A DNA stretch of 64,000 nucleotides from Vibrio harveyi NBRC 15634 = ATCC 14126 = KCTC 12724 (GCF_001591145.1 NZ_BCUF01000026.1:1-64000); one strand, 5' to 3'; shown: positions 8,665-16,947, counted from the stretch's first letter. Numbers and translations are program-made. Notes: generated by a model not told the origin, from the sequence alone.

Positions 8665-9183
8665 ATGTCTGTATTACAAGTATTAACATTCCCAGATGAT
8701 CGCCTGCGTACCGTTGCAAAACCTGTAGAAGAGGTGACACCTGAGATTCAAAAAATCGTCGATGACATGATTGAAACCATGTACGACGAAGAGGGTATTG
8801 GTCTGGCTGCAACGCAGGTTGATATCCACAAACGTATCGTAGTAATTGATATTTCAGAAACTCGTGATGAGCCAATGGTGCTTATCAACCCTGAGATTCT
8901 GGAAAAGCGTGGCGAAGATGGCATCGAAGAAGGCTGTCTATCGGTACCAGGTGCTCGTGCACTTGTGCCGCGTGCTGCTGAAGTTACTGTTAAAGCACTA
9001 GATCGTGATGGCAAAGAGTACACTTTTGAAGCCGACGATCTGCTAGCCATCTGTGTTCAACACGAACTAGACCATTTGATGGGTAAGTTGTTCGTTGATT
9101 ACCTATCGCCACTGAAGCGTAAGCGTATTCAGGACAAGCTAGCAAAAATCAAACGCTTTAACGAGAAACAGCAAAACGCTTAA
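8665..9183 (+). CDS. def: peptide deformylase
   Basis: Metalloenzyme that removes the formyl group from the N-terminal methionine of new proteins. The 172-residue protein has all three motifs: GIGLAATQV, EEGCLS with the metal-binding cysteine, and QHELDHLMG with the HExxH histidines. The frame is open upstream to ATG 8602, but ATG 8665 (MSVLQVLTFPDDRLR) matches the family N-terminus. It is paired with fmt, which adds the formyl group, 33 bases downstream. Confidence 0.97.
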   Translation: MSVLQVLTFPDDRLRTVAKPVEEVTPEIQKIVDDMIETMYDEEGIGLAATQVDIHKRIVVIDISETRDEPMVLINPEILEKRGEDGIEEGCLSVPGARALVPRAAEVTVKALDRDGKEYTFEADDLLAICVQHELDHLMGKLFVDYLSPLKRKRIQDKLAKIKRFNEKQQNA

Positions 9184-9216
9184 TCTCGATACAATTTAAT
9201 TAGAAGGAAGCCTACC

Positions 9217-10164
9217 TTGAGTCAGTCTTTACGTATTGTCTTTGCAGGTACTCCGGATTTCGCCGCCCGTCACTTGGCGGCGTTGTTGTCTTCGGAGCAC
9301 GAAGTAATTGCGGTTTATACTCAACCAGATCGCCCAGCAGGCCGTGGTAAGAAGCTTACTGCAAGCCCAGTAAAAACCATCGCGCTTGAGCATGACATTC
9401 CGGTTTATCAACCAGAAAACTTCAAGTCAGATGAGGCTAAGCAAGAACTAGCGGATCTGAATGCCGACATCATGGTTGTTGTCGCTTATGGTCTATTACT
9501 TCCGCAAGTTGTGTTAGACACGCCTAAACTAGGCTGTATCAATGTTCACGGTTCGATTCTTCCTCGTTGGCGTGGCGCTGCTCCTATCCAACGTTCAATT
9601 TGGGCAGGTGATGCTGAAACTGGTGTTACCATTATGCAGATGGACATTGGTTTGGATACGGGTGACATGCTTAAAATCGCAACGTTACCGATTGAAGCAA
9701 GCGACACTAGTGCATCAATGTACGAAAAACTCGCAGGTTTAGGTCCTGATGCGCTGATTGATTGTTTAGCAGACATCGCAGCCGGCAAAGCAGAGCCCGT
9801 GAAACAAGACGACGAGTTAGCAAACTACGCGAAGAAGCTGAGCAAAGAAGAAGCGCGCATTGATTGGAACGATGATGCTGCGCACATTGAACGTTGTGTT
9901 CGCGCATTCAACCCATGGCCAATGAGCCACTTTGAAGCGGCTGAAAACAGCATCAAAGTATGGGAAAGTCGTGTCACGGATCAAACCAGCGACAAGCCAG
10001 CAGGCACCATTTTGCAAGCGGACAAAACCGGTATTTATGTTGCGACAGGCAACGGTGTATTGGTTCTGGAACAACTGCAAGTTCCGGGCAAAAAAGCCAT
10101 GTCAGTTCAAGATATTCTGAACTCACGTGCATCTTGGTTTGAAGTTGGCACTCAACTGGTTTAA
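9217..10164 (+). CDS. fmt: methionyl-tRNA formyltransferase
   Basis: Formylates initiator Met-tRNA using 10-formyl-THF. The 315-residue protein has FAGTPDFAARHL at the N-terminus and the catalytic triad Asn109 and His111 (NVHGSILPRWRGAAPIQ) and Asp147 (DIGLDTGDM), then the C-terminal OB-like domain that binds tRNA. Translation starts at TTG 9217, supported by GAAGGAAG at 9203-9210 and no suitable ATG nearby. Follows def and precedes rsmB, a conserved order. Confidence 0.97.
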   Translation: MSQSLRIVFAGTPDFAARHLAALLSSEHEVIAVYTQPDRPAGRGKKLTASPVKTIALEHDIPVYQPENFKSDEAKQELADLNADIMVVVAYGLLLPQVVLDTPKLGCINVHGSILPRWRGAAPIQRSIWAGDAETGVTIMQMDIGLDTGDMLKIATLPIEASDTSASMYEKLAGLGPDALIDCLADIAAGKAEPVKQDDELANYAKKLSKEEARIDWNDDAAHIERCVRAFNPWPMSHFEAAENSIKVWESRVTDQTSDKPAGTILQADKTGIYVATGNGVLVLEQLQVPGKKAMSVQDILNSRASWFEVGTQLV

Positions 10165-10206
10165 AAACCAGATAACCGTGTCAAAGACCAATAATACGAA
10201 CTTTTA

Positions 10207-10232
10207 GAGGGCAGAGATGCCCTCCTTTACTT
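10207..10232 (+). terminator. weak hairpin between fmt and rsmB
   Basis: GAGGGCA (10207-10213), gaga loop, TGCCCTC (10218-10224), followed by an interrupted T-rich stretch. It is likely a partial terminator or an RNA processing point rather than a full stop, since rsmB follows directly. Confidence 0.5.
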
Positions 10233-10245
10233 TAAGGTACTTATC

Positions 10246-11529
10246 ATGAATGTTCGCGCTGCGGCTGCCAACGTCTTGTATCTTGTCGTCGACAAGGGCC
10301 ACTCACTTTCAAGCGCTCTTCCAGCGGCTCAACAAAACGTACGACCACGTGATCACGCTCTTTTGCAAGAAATTTGCTATGGTGCTCTACGTTACCTCCC
10401 TCGCCTAGAAATGATTGCAAACCAGTTGATGGACAAGCCGTTAAAGGGCAAACAACGCGTTTTCCATCACCTGATTTTGGTTGGCATTTACCAATTGAGC
10501 TTCATGCGTATTCCTGCACACGCTGCAGTGGGTGAAACGGTTGAAGGTACTAAAGAGCTGAAAGGCCCCCGCTTGCGCGGTCTTATCAACGCAGTATTAC
10601 GTAACTACCAGCGCAACCAAGAAGAACTGGATCAAATGGCTGTCAGCAACAATGCGGGCAAGTACGGTCACCCGAGCTGGTTACTTAAACTGCTGCAAGA
10701 AGCTTACCCACAACAATGGGAAAGCATTGTTGAAGCCAACAACCAGAAAGCGCCAATGTGGTTGCGTGTAAACCACCAGCACCACACTCGTGATGAATAC
10801 CTTGCGCTACTCAAAAATGAAAACATTGATAGCACGCCACACACACAAGCAATGGACGCCCTAAAATTGGCGGCACCATGCGATGTGATGAAACTGCCGG
10901 GCTTTGAAAAAGGTTGGGTATCGGTGCAAGATGCGGCAGCGCAGCTGTCGATTAACTATCTTGAACCAAAAGATGGCGAGCTGATCCTAGACTGCTGCGC
11001 AGCACCAGGCGGTAAGACAGCGCACATTCTTGAGCGTACATCTGGTAGTGAAGTGGTTGCCATTGATTGCGATGACACGCGCCTTAAACGTGTGCACGAA
11101 AACCTGAAGCGCCTCAACCTTCAAGCAAAAGTGGTTTGCGGCGATGCGCGTAATCCTCAAGAATGGTGGCAAGGCGAACAATTTGATCGCATTTTGCTGG
11201 ATGCTCCGTGTTCTGCAACTGGCGTGATTCGTCGTCACCCAGACATCAAATGGCTACGTCGTGCTGATGATATTGCCGCACTTGCGGATCTACAGAGCGA
11301 AATTTTTGATGCAATGTGGACGCAACTAAAACCTGGCGGCACCATGGTTTACGCGACTTGTTCAATCACACCACAAGAAAACGTGGAACAAGTAAAAGCG
11401 TTCTTAGCACGTACTGCAGACGCGCAATTAGTGGACTCCGATCCAAAGCAACCTGGTCGTCAGATTCTACCAGGCGAAGAAGATATGGATGGTTTCTACT
11501 ACGCAGTGCTAACAAAAAAACACGCGTAA
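10246..11529 (+). CDS. rsmB: 16S rRNA m5C967 methyltransferase
   Basis: Methylates C967 of 16S rRNA with S-adenosylmethionine. The 427-residue protein has an N-terminal NusB-like RNA-binding domain (about residues 1-140) and a C-terminal Rossmann methyltransferase. SAM motif DCCAAPGGKTAHILE, the motif IV cysteine in DAPCSATGVIRRHPDIKW, and the motif VI cysteine in YATCSITPQEN are all present. A strong terminator follows 15 bases after the stop codon, between rsmB and trkA. Confidence 0.97.
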   Translation: MNVRAAAANVLYLVVDKGHSLSSALPAAQQNVRPRDHALLQEICYGALRYLPRLEMIANQLMDKPLKGKQRVFHHLILVGIYQLSFMRIPAHAAVGETVEGTKELKGPRLRGLINAVLRNYQRNQEELDQMAVSNNAGKYGHPSWLLKLLQEAYPQQWESIVEANNQKAPMWLRVNHQHHTRDEYLALLKNENIDSTPHTQAMDALKLAAPCDVMKLPGFEKGWVSVQDAAAQLSINYLEPKDGELILDCCAAPGGKTAHILERTSGSEVVAIDCDDTRLKRVHENLKRLNLQAKVVCGDARNPQEWWQGEQFDRILLDAPCSATGVIRRHPDIKWLRRADDIAALADLQSEIFDAMWTQLKPGGTMVYATCSITPQENVEQVKAFLARTADAQLVDSDPKQPGRQILPGEEDMDGFYYAVLTKKHA

Positions 11530-11544
11530 CAGCATGCTAAATAG

Positions 11545-11574
11545 GGCGATTGAAGTGAATTCAATCGCCTTTTT
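11545..11574 (+). terminator. rsmB terminator just before trkA
   Basis: Perfect 10-bp stem GGCGATTGAA (11545-11554) / TTCAATCGCC (11560-11569), 5-base loop, then five Ts. It lies only 20 bases before the trkA start codon, leaving no room for a separate trkA promoter downstream of it, so trkA expression must come from read-through or from a promoter inside rsmB. Confidence 0.85.
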
Positions 11575-11593
11575 CAGATAACGAGTAAAGAGT

Positions 11594-12970
11594 ATGAAGA
11601 TCATTATTCTTGGTGCTGGTCAGGTTGGCGGCACACTGGCGGAAAACCTAGTTGGTGAGAACAACGACATCACCATCGTCGACAAAAATGGCGACCGACT
11701 GCGTGAGTTACAAGACAAATACGACCTACGAGTGGTCAACGGTCACGCAAGCCACCCAGATGTTCTGCACGAAGCCGGTGCGCAAGACGCCGATATGCTT
11801 GTCGCAGTAACCAACACCGATGAGACCAACATGGCAGCCTGTCAAGTTGCGTTCACTCTGTTCAATACCCCAAACCGTGTTGCACGTATTCGTTCTCCAG
11901 AGTATCTGGCAGAAAAAGAAGCCCTATTTAAGTCTGGTGCCATTCCTGTCGATCACCTTATCGCACCAGAAGAGCTGGTAACGAGCTACATCGAGCGCCT
12001 CATCCAATACCCAGGCGCACTGCAAGTGGTAAGCTTTGCCGAGCAGAAAGTCAGCCTAGTAGCCGTTAAAGCCTATTACGGTGGTCCGCTTGTGGGCAAC
12101 GCTCTGTCTGCCCTGCGTGAGCACATGCCACACATCGATACTCGTGTTGCTGCGATTTTCCGTCAGGGTCGTCCTATTCGTCCACAAGGCACTACCATCA
12201 TTGAAGCTGACGATGAGGTGTTCTTCGTTGCAGCAAGTAACCACATTCGCTCGGTAATGAGTGAGCTTCAGCGACTTGAGAAACCTTACCGCCGCATCAT
12301 GATTGTTGGCGGTGGTAACATCGGTGCGAGTTTAGCCAAACGCCTTGAGCAAACTTACAGCGTGAAGCTGATCGAACGTAACTATCAGCGTGCAGAAAAG
12401 CTGTCCGAGCAACTAGAAAATACCATCGTCTTCTGTGGTGATGCGGCAGATCAAGAACTGCTGACTGAAGAAAACATTGACCAAGTAGACGTGTTCATCG
12501 CGCTGACTAACGAAGATGAGACCAACATCATGTCAGCGATGTTGGCAAAACGCATGGGCGCAAAGAAAGTGATGGTGCTAATCCAACGCGGCGCTTATGT
12601 CGACCTTGTACAAGGCGGCGTGATTGATGTGGCAATCTCACCACAGCAAGCGACGATTTCTGCTCTACTAACGCACGTTCGCCGTGCTGACATCGTGAAC
12701 GTTTCTTCACTGCGTCGTGGCGCAGCCGAAGCAATCGAAGCCGTTGCGCACGGTGACGAAACCACATCCAAAGTGGTGGGTCGCGCGATTGGCGATATCA
12801 AACTCCCACCAGGAACCACTATTGGTGCTATCGTTCGTGGCGAAGAAGTTCTTATCGCACACGATCGTACTGTCATCGAACAAGATGACCACGTCGTGAT
12901 GTTCCTGGTCGACAAAAAGTACGTACCAGACGTCGAAGCGCTGTTCCAGCCGAGTCCATTCTTCCTCTAG
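11594..12970 (+). CDS. trkA: Trk potassium uptake NAD-binding subunit
   Basis: Peripheral cytosolic regulator of the Trk potassium channel. The 458-residue protein has two RCK units in tandem: an N-terminal nucleotide-binding domain (ILGAGQVGGTLAENL, residues 3-17) with its C-terminal lobe, then a second half starting MIVGGGNIGASLAKRLE near residue 236 with its own TrkA-C lobe ending VMFLVDKK. trkH follows 9 bases later, so the channel and its regulator are made together. Confidence 0.97.
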   Translation: MKIIILGAGQVGGTLAENLVGENNDITIVDKNGDRLRELQDKYDLRVVNGHASHPDVLHEAGAQDADMLVAVTNTDETNMAACQVAFTLFNTPNRVARIRSPEYLAEKEALFKSGAIPVDHLIAPEELVTSYIERLIQYPGALQVVSFAEQKVSLVAVKAYYGGPLVGNALSALREHMPHIDTRVAAIFRQGRPIRPQGTTIIEADDEVFFVAASNHIRSVMSELQRLEKPYRRIMIVGGGNIGASLAKRLEQTYSVKLIERNYQRAEKLSEQLENTIVFCGDAADQELLTEENIDQVDVFIALTNEDETNIMSAMLAKRMGAKKVMVLIQRGAYVDLVQGGVIDVAISPQQATISALLTHVRRADIVNVSSLRRGAAEAIEAVAHGDETTSKVVGRAIGDIKLPPGTTIGAIVRGEEVLIAHDRTVIEQDDHVVMFLVDKKYVPDVEALFQPSPFFL

Positions 12971-12979
12971 GATTTTCCT

Positions 12980-14425
12980 ATGGTCAACTTACGTCCCGTA
13001 CTGTTTGTTATCGGGCTGGTTTTATCCAAACTAGCCCTTTTTATGTACGTGCCGACTTTGGTCGCGTTTTTCACTGGTACGGGCGGGTTCCTCGACTTCG
13101 CCCAAGCCGTAGTGATCACTCATCTCGCCGCTTTTATCTGTTTAACGATTGGTCGAACCGCCAAATTCAAACTCAGCGTGCGTGATATGTTTCTCATCAC
13201 CAGTTTGGTATGGACTATCGCCAGTGCGTTTGCCGCCCTGCCATTTGTCTTTATCAACCATATCAGCTTTACCGACGCCTACTTCGAAACCATGTCAGGT
13301 ATCACGACTACTGGTTCGACCGTACTTAGTGGTTTAGACAACATGGCGCCAAGCATCTTACTGTGGCGTTCTATCTTGCAATGGCTGGGTGGTATTGGCT
13401 TTATCGTGATGGCAGTAGCTATCCTACCGATGCTTAACGTTGGTGGTATGAAGCTATTCCAAACCGAATCCTCCGATTGGTCAGACAAAAGCAGCCCAAG
13501 AGCTAAGACTGTCGCGAAGAACATCGTATTGGTGTATTTGATGCTGACAGGCTTGTGTATCGTGGGATACTTGTTAACTGGCATGAACCTGTTTGAAGCA
13601 ATCAACCACGCATTCACGACTCTATCCACCGGCGGTTACTCGACATCAGATGGTTCGATGAACCATTTCTCCAACGGTGCTCATTGGGTTGCGACCACCT
13701 TTATGTTCCTCGGTGGTTTGCCATTCCTACTGTTCGTAGCGGCATTACGTAAGCGCAGTATCGATGTCTTGATGAAAGACGCCCAAGTTCGCGGCTTTGC
13801 TTACCTATTTTTGTTTTCAAGCTTAGTGGTCGCCGCTTGGTTGGTACTTCGTGATGGCTACACCATTTTGGATGCACTGCGAGTTTCAATGTTCAATATT
13901 GTTTCAGTGGTCACCACGACGGGTTTTGGCCTGGAAGATTTCACAGCTTGGGGCGCATTGCCATCGACATTGTTTGCTTTCTTGATGATGGCAGGCGCAT
14001 GTTCAGGCTCCACCTCTGGCGGGATTAAAATCTTCCGTTTTCAGATCGCGATGACACTACTCAACAAGCAAATCATGAAGCTTATTCACCCTTCAGGTGT
14101 TTTTGTTCAGCGCTACAATCAACGCCCTGTAAACGATGATATTGTTCGCTCTGTGGTGGCGTTTGGTTTGATGTTTTTCATCACCATCATCTTCATTGCT
14201 GGTTGTTTAAGTGCTCTCGGCCTTGATCCAGTCACCAGTATTTCGGGGTCGATTACCGCAGTTGCAAACGTGGGACCGGGGATGGGTGACATCATTGGAC
14301 CAACGGGTAACTTTGCCCCACTGCCTGACACTGCAAAATGGTTATTAAGCTTTGGTATGTTAATGGGGCGTTTGGAAATTCTGACTATTCTTGTACTGTT
14401 CTTCCCTGCGTTTTGGCGCCGTTAA
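12980..14425 (+). CDS. trkH: Trk potassium transporter membrane subunit
   Basis: Ion-conducting subunit of the Trk potassium system in the inner membrane. The 481-residue protein is very hydrophobic with about ten to twelve membrane spans and four P-loop-like pore segments: TMSGITTTGSTVL, FTTLSTGGYST, SVVTTTGFG and TAVANVGPG, which carry the selectivity-filter glycines. The gating-loop block GACSGSTSGGIK is intact. Belongs to the trkA-trkH pair, with the DUF3157 gene 25 bases downstream. Confidence 0.97.
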   Translation: MVNLRPVLFVIGLVLSKLALFMYVPTLVAFFTGTGGFLDFAQAVVITHLAAFICLTIGRTAKFKLSVRDMFLITSLVWTIASAFAALPFVFINHISFTDAYFETMSGITTTGSTVLSGLDNMAPSILLWRSILQWLGGIGFIVMAVAILPMLNVGGMKLFQTESSDWSDKSSPRAKTVAKNIVLVYLMLTGLCIVGYLLTGMNLFEAINHAFTTLSTGGYSTSDGSMNHFSNGAHWVATTFMFLGGLPFLLFVAALRKRSIDVLMKDAQVRGFAYLFLFSSLVVAAWLVLRDGYTILDALRVSMFNIVSVVTTTGFGLEDFTAWGALPSTLFAFLMMAGACSGSTSGGIKIFRFQIAMTLLNKQIMKLIHPSGVFVQRYNQRPVNDDIVRSVVAFGLMFFITIIFIAGCLSALGLDPVTSISGSITAVANVGPGMGDIIGPTGNFAPLPDTAKWLLSFGMLMGRLEILTILVLFFPAFWRR

Positions 14426-14450
14426 ACAGACTCAAATAAAAGGTATAACA

Positions 14451-15080
14451 ATGAAAACATGGATCACTCTGGCGACCCTACTCGCCTCTTCATCCGTTTA
14501 CGCAGCTGAAGTCGTGAAGCTAGCAGATGGGCGCGAAGTAAAATTGAATGACGACTTCACATGGGAGTACGTCGTGAAGAAAGCAGCGTCTGAAAACACA
14601 TTAGAAAAAGTTGAGGCGGTAGAGGCGGCTGCTGTTGTTGCATCAACAACAGCCGTAGAAGCAGTCACCACGCAAACCACTAAAGCACCTGAGATTGCAA
14701 CAATTCCAGTCGTAAACAAAAAAGTGGGCACAACCATAGTCGTGAATGCGAAGAAGCCGACAATGCAGCTGTCCGACTCTGGTGTGGATGTGTTAATTGG
14801 TTCAGCGCGTTATGAAGACGGTGAACTGATCCTACCGACCTCAGTAACCAATCAAAGCTCACAATCGGTGATTCAGGTTGAAGTGGAAGTACAGGTATTC
14901 GATATGTCTGGCAAACCGTTGGCGAAAGAAAGCGTCACAGTTTGGCAATCCATCAAACGTATGGCAGACACTTACCTACGTCCGCAACAAGCTGAGCAAG
15001 GTAAAGCAATCAAGCTGGCAGTACCACAGTCGCAGCAATACCAGTTCTCGGCAGAAGTATTAGAAGTGAAGACCCGCTAA
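14451..15080 (+). CDS. DUF3157 family periplasmic protein
   Basis: A 209-residue exported protein. The start at ATG 14451 gives a clean signal peptide, MKTWITLATLLASSSVYA, cleaved before AEVVKLADG. The N-terminus (VKLADGREVKLNDDFTWEYV) and overall layout fit DUF3157, a family I associate with Vibrio and relatives; the match is from memory. The middle (about residues 45-90) is rich in Ala, Val and Thr and probably disordered, and the C-terminal half resembles a beta-sandwich. It follows trkH by 25 bases and is probably on the same transcript. Function unknown. Confidence 0.8.
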   Translation: MKTWITLATLLASSSVYAAEVVKLADGREVKLNDDFTWEYVVKKAASENTLEKVEAVEAAAVVASTTAVEAVTTQTTKAPEIATIPVVNKKVGTTIVVNAKKPTMQLSDSGVDVLIGSARYEDGELILPTSVTNQSSQSVIQVEVEVQVFDMSGKPLAKESVTVWQSIKRMADTYLRPQQAEQGKAIKLAVPQSQQYQFSAEVLEVKTR

Positions 15081-15098
15081 TACAATAAAATATGCTTA

Positions 15099-15133
15099 GT
15101 CGAGTCTATTTCTATCAACTAAATAGGCTCGAC
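15099..15133. terminator. hairpin between converging DUF3157 and trhA-like genes
   Basis: Thirteen-base arms at 15099-15111 (GTCGAGTCTATTT) and 15121-15133 (AAATAGGCTCGAC) pair with one G-T wobble and a 9-base loop. There is no long T-run on either strand, so it may be a Rho-protected 3' end. It overlaps the last codons of the minus-strand gene. Confidence 0.55.
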
Positions 15134-15772
15134 AAAGTAGTAAATAGCGAAGAAATGGCATACACACCCCGCCAAAACAAAGCCGTGCCAAATTGCATGA
15201 TTAAATGGGATTCGTTTCGCTACGTAGAAAATCACCCCAATTGAATACACCAATCCACCCGCCGCTAATAGTGTCAAGCCACCAATATCTAAATTAATCG
15301 CCAACTGATAAATCACAATCAGCGACAACCACCCCATCACCAGATACGTCATCAAAGACAGCTTCTTGAATCGATATACAAATGCAACCTTCATGATGAT
15401 ACCAATCAGCGCAATGGTCCAAATCACAATCATCAGCCCAATCGCTAATGGAGTACGCAGACTCACCAATAAAAACGGCGTGTAGCTGCCTGCAATCAAA
15501 AGATAGATGGCGCAGTGATCGAACGTTTTCAGCCAACGTTTAGCTTTGGGGTACGGAATGGCGTGGTAGAGCGTGGATGCCAGAAACAGGACAATCATAC
15601 TAGAGCCGTATATTGCCATGCTGGTAATGGTCAACGTATCCGCTTGGTGGTCGATCGCCTTGATTAAAAGCAACACCAAACCAACGATGCCAAAAATCAT
15701 CCCAATACCATGAGTGATCGAGTTGGCTAGCTCTTCGCCCTGACTGTATTGTGCTTTCTGTGGTGAGGACAT
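15119..15772 (-). CDS. trhA: haemolysin III / TrhA-type membrane protein (PAQR family)
   Basis: A 217-residue polytopic protein of the haemolysin III/PAQR superfamily, with about seven membrane spans. The family histidines are present: the early EELANSITHGIG motif, SSTLYHAIPYPKAKRWLKTFDHCAIYLLIAGSYTPF in the middle, and HAIWHGFVLAGCVCHFFAIYYF at the end. Members are implicated in membrane fluidity/homeostasis rather than true haemolysis. I choose ATG 15772 (MSSPQKAQYSQGEE); the frame is open to ATG 15820, but that would place an inverted repeat inside the gene. The upstream region carries two striking palindromes. Confidence 0.88.
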   Translation of the reverse strand: MSSPQKAQYSQGEELANSITHGIGMIFGIVGLVLLLIKAIDHQADTLTITSMAIYGSSMIVLFLASTLYHAIPYPKAKRWLKTFDHCAIYLLIAGSYTPFLLVSLRTPLAIGLMIVIWTIALIGIIMKVAFVYRFKKLSLMTYLVMGWLSLIVIYQLAINLDIGGLTLLAAGGLVYSIGVIFYVAKRIPFNHAIWHGFVLAGCVCHFFAIYYFVEPI

Positions 15773-15782
15773 GAACGCGCCT

Positions 15783-15813
15783 ATACTAGAGTTTCGAATA
15801 TTCACTCTAGTAT
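15783..15813 (-). repeat. inverted repeat in the trhA leader/promoter
   Basis: Perfect 10-bp arms ATACTAGAGT (15783-15792) and ACTCTAGTAT (15804-15813) around an 11-base spacer that itself contains the palindrome GAATATTC. It ends 10 bases before the chosen start codon, right next to the only AGG that could act as ribosome binding site. Either a repressor operator or an RNA hairpin acting on initiation. Confidence 0.75.
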
Positions 15814-15819
15814 GGCACA

Positions 15820-15843
15820 TTAAGCTTACACGTGTAAGCTTAA
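15820..15843. repeat. perfect 24-bp palindrome
   Basis: Half-site TTAAGCTTACAC (15820-15831) is followed directly by its exact complement GTGTAAGCTTAA (15832-15843). It lies between the end of the Spo0M-like gene and the trhA promoter region. No T-run follows on the minus strand, so it is not a standard terminator; it may be a dimer-binding operator or a Rho-protected 3' end. Confidence 0.8.
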
Positions 15844-15850
15844 ATTATGA

Positions 15851-16651
15851 CTAGTGGGCAGCAGTGGTTTGCTCAAGGTAATTCAGTACCAGCGGACCTA
15901 CATCTTCTAATTGGGTGCTAACTGGAATGCTCAGTTCTCGTTTAAGTTTGCCGCTGCCTAGTAGGCTCGCCAACATGCCACTCGCCCCACTTCGTGTACG
16001 GTCAACTTCAAACCAAAGTTTAAGAGCCTGCTCGTCGCGATGAGCAACAAACTCTAATTCACGCCATACGCCATGATATGGTCCATCGGTTGGCACCATT
16101 TCAAACTCTTGCACGAATGGCAAATCAAAGCCTTTCACTTCTTCACACTCGACTTGGCGGATACGCAAACCTTGCGATTCAAAAGCAGACAAAATGGCAT
16201 CCATAAGTGGGTCAGGTCTAACGGTAAGAATGTCTTTGTCGGTAGGGTCGAGCGCCATCGCAACGTCTAGGCCAGTCTCTAGCCAAACTTTGGCATCACC
16301 AATGGTCACAGGCGTATTCCAAGGCACATCAAGTTTAACCTCAAAAGTACGGTCTTCGCCGGGATGGATAGTAAATGCGTATGGGAGGTTCCACTTAGCA
16401 AGCACATGCGTTTGCGGTACCCGACGCATGCTGTGTCCTTCGCGAGCTCCGCGATCATCAGGCGCTTCTGCAATATAACGGCAACAAAGCTTCAGATCGA
16501 TGTTGTCGATTGCTTGTTCAGTCGCTCCGCCATACACGTGGATAGAAACATCAACGCTCTGACCGGGATACAGTACATCTTGGTTTAGGATCGAATCGAC
16601 CTTAGCACTGCCGATCCCAAAACTCGCAAGTGTCTTCTTCAAAAATGACAT
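15851..16651 (-). CDS. Spo0M-like (SpoOM) family protein
   Basis: A 266-residue protein of the Spo0M family, whose founding Bacillus member is an arrestin-fold protein affecting sporulation. Visible blocks are VDSILNQDVLYPGQSVDVSIHVYGG near the N-terminus, RTFEVKLDVPWNTPVTIGDAKVWLETGLDVA in the middle, and HRDEQALKLWFEVDRTRSG toward the end. ATG 16651 has a strong AAGGAGG site; an in-frame GTG two codons upstream overlaps it. No signal peptide or membrane span. Its role in a non-sporulating Vibrio is unknown. Confidence 0.88.
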   Translation of the reverse strand: MSFLKKTLASFGIGSAKVDSILNQDVLYPGQSVDVSIHVYGGATEQAIDNIDLKLCCRYIAEAPDDRGAREGHSMRRVPQTHVLAKWNLPYAFTIHPGEDRTFEVKLDVPWNTPVTIGDAKVWLETGLDVAMALDPTDKDILTVRPDPLMDAILSAFESQGLRIRQVECEEVKGFDLPFVQEFEMVPTDGPYHGVWRELEFVAHRDEQALKLWFEVDRTRSGASGMLASLLGSGKLKRELSIPVSTQLEDVGPLVLNYLEQTTAAH

Positions 16652-16801
16652 ATGCACCTCCTTCGTAGAGATCTCATACTACTACTGCTGATCATGGGAT
16701 CAAAACAAATTTTCGTCTCGATTTCGCACAGAAAACCATAAAATCCATACAATTCAACTGCTCAACTATCGACCAATTATAGCAGGAGTGCTAACCTATA
16801 C

Positions 16802-16939
16802 ATGATATGCATGCATATCGTTATTCCTGATGCATTATTTGGATTGGCGAGAGCCAGAAGAGCCACCCTTCAAGCAGTTGAAGCTCAACTCATAATGAAT
16901 CAGGCCATTACATCGGCAATGGATATGCCTGGCAGTTAG
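16802..16939 (+). CDS. possible small ORF, 45 residues
   Basis: An open frame of 45 codons starting MICMHIVIPDALFGLARARR and ending at TAG 16937-16939. The start codons overlap a perfect palindrome, and an AGGAG lies 13 bases upstream, longer than ideal; a second ATG three codons in is an alternative start. It has a helical, Ala/Arg-rich centre. It sits 8 bases before the more convincing small ORF. I do not recognise a family. It could be non-coding leader. Confidence 0.35.
   Translation: MICMHIVIPDALFGLARARRATLQAVEAQLIMNQAITSAMDMPGS
16804..16819. repeat. perfect 16-bp palindrome
   Basis: GATATGCA followed by TGCATATC with no spacer. It sits at the upstream edge of the two small ORFs and overlaps the start of the first. 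Candidate operator for a dimeric regulator; no known consensus recognised. Confidence 0.7.
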
Positions 16940-16947
16940 GTATCTAA

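Noticed and set aside
11383..11394. ACGTGGAACA in rsmB as a parS half-site
   Set aside because: The left half does not match, so no palindrome forms.
12528..12915. Antisense frames of 79-106 codons inside trkA
   Set aside because: Arg/Ser/Thr-rich shadow translations caused by codon bias of trkA; no ribosome binding sites.
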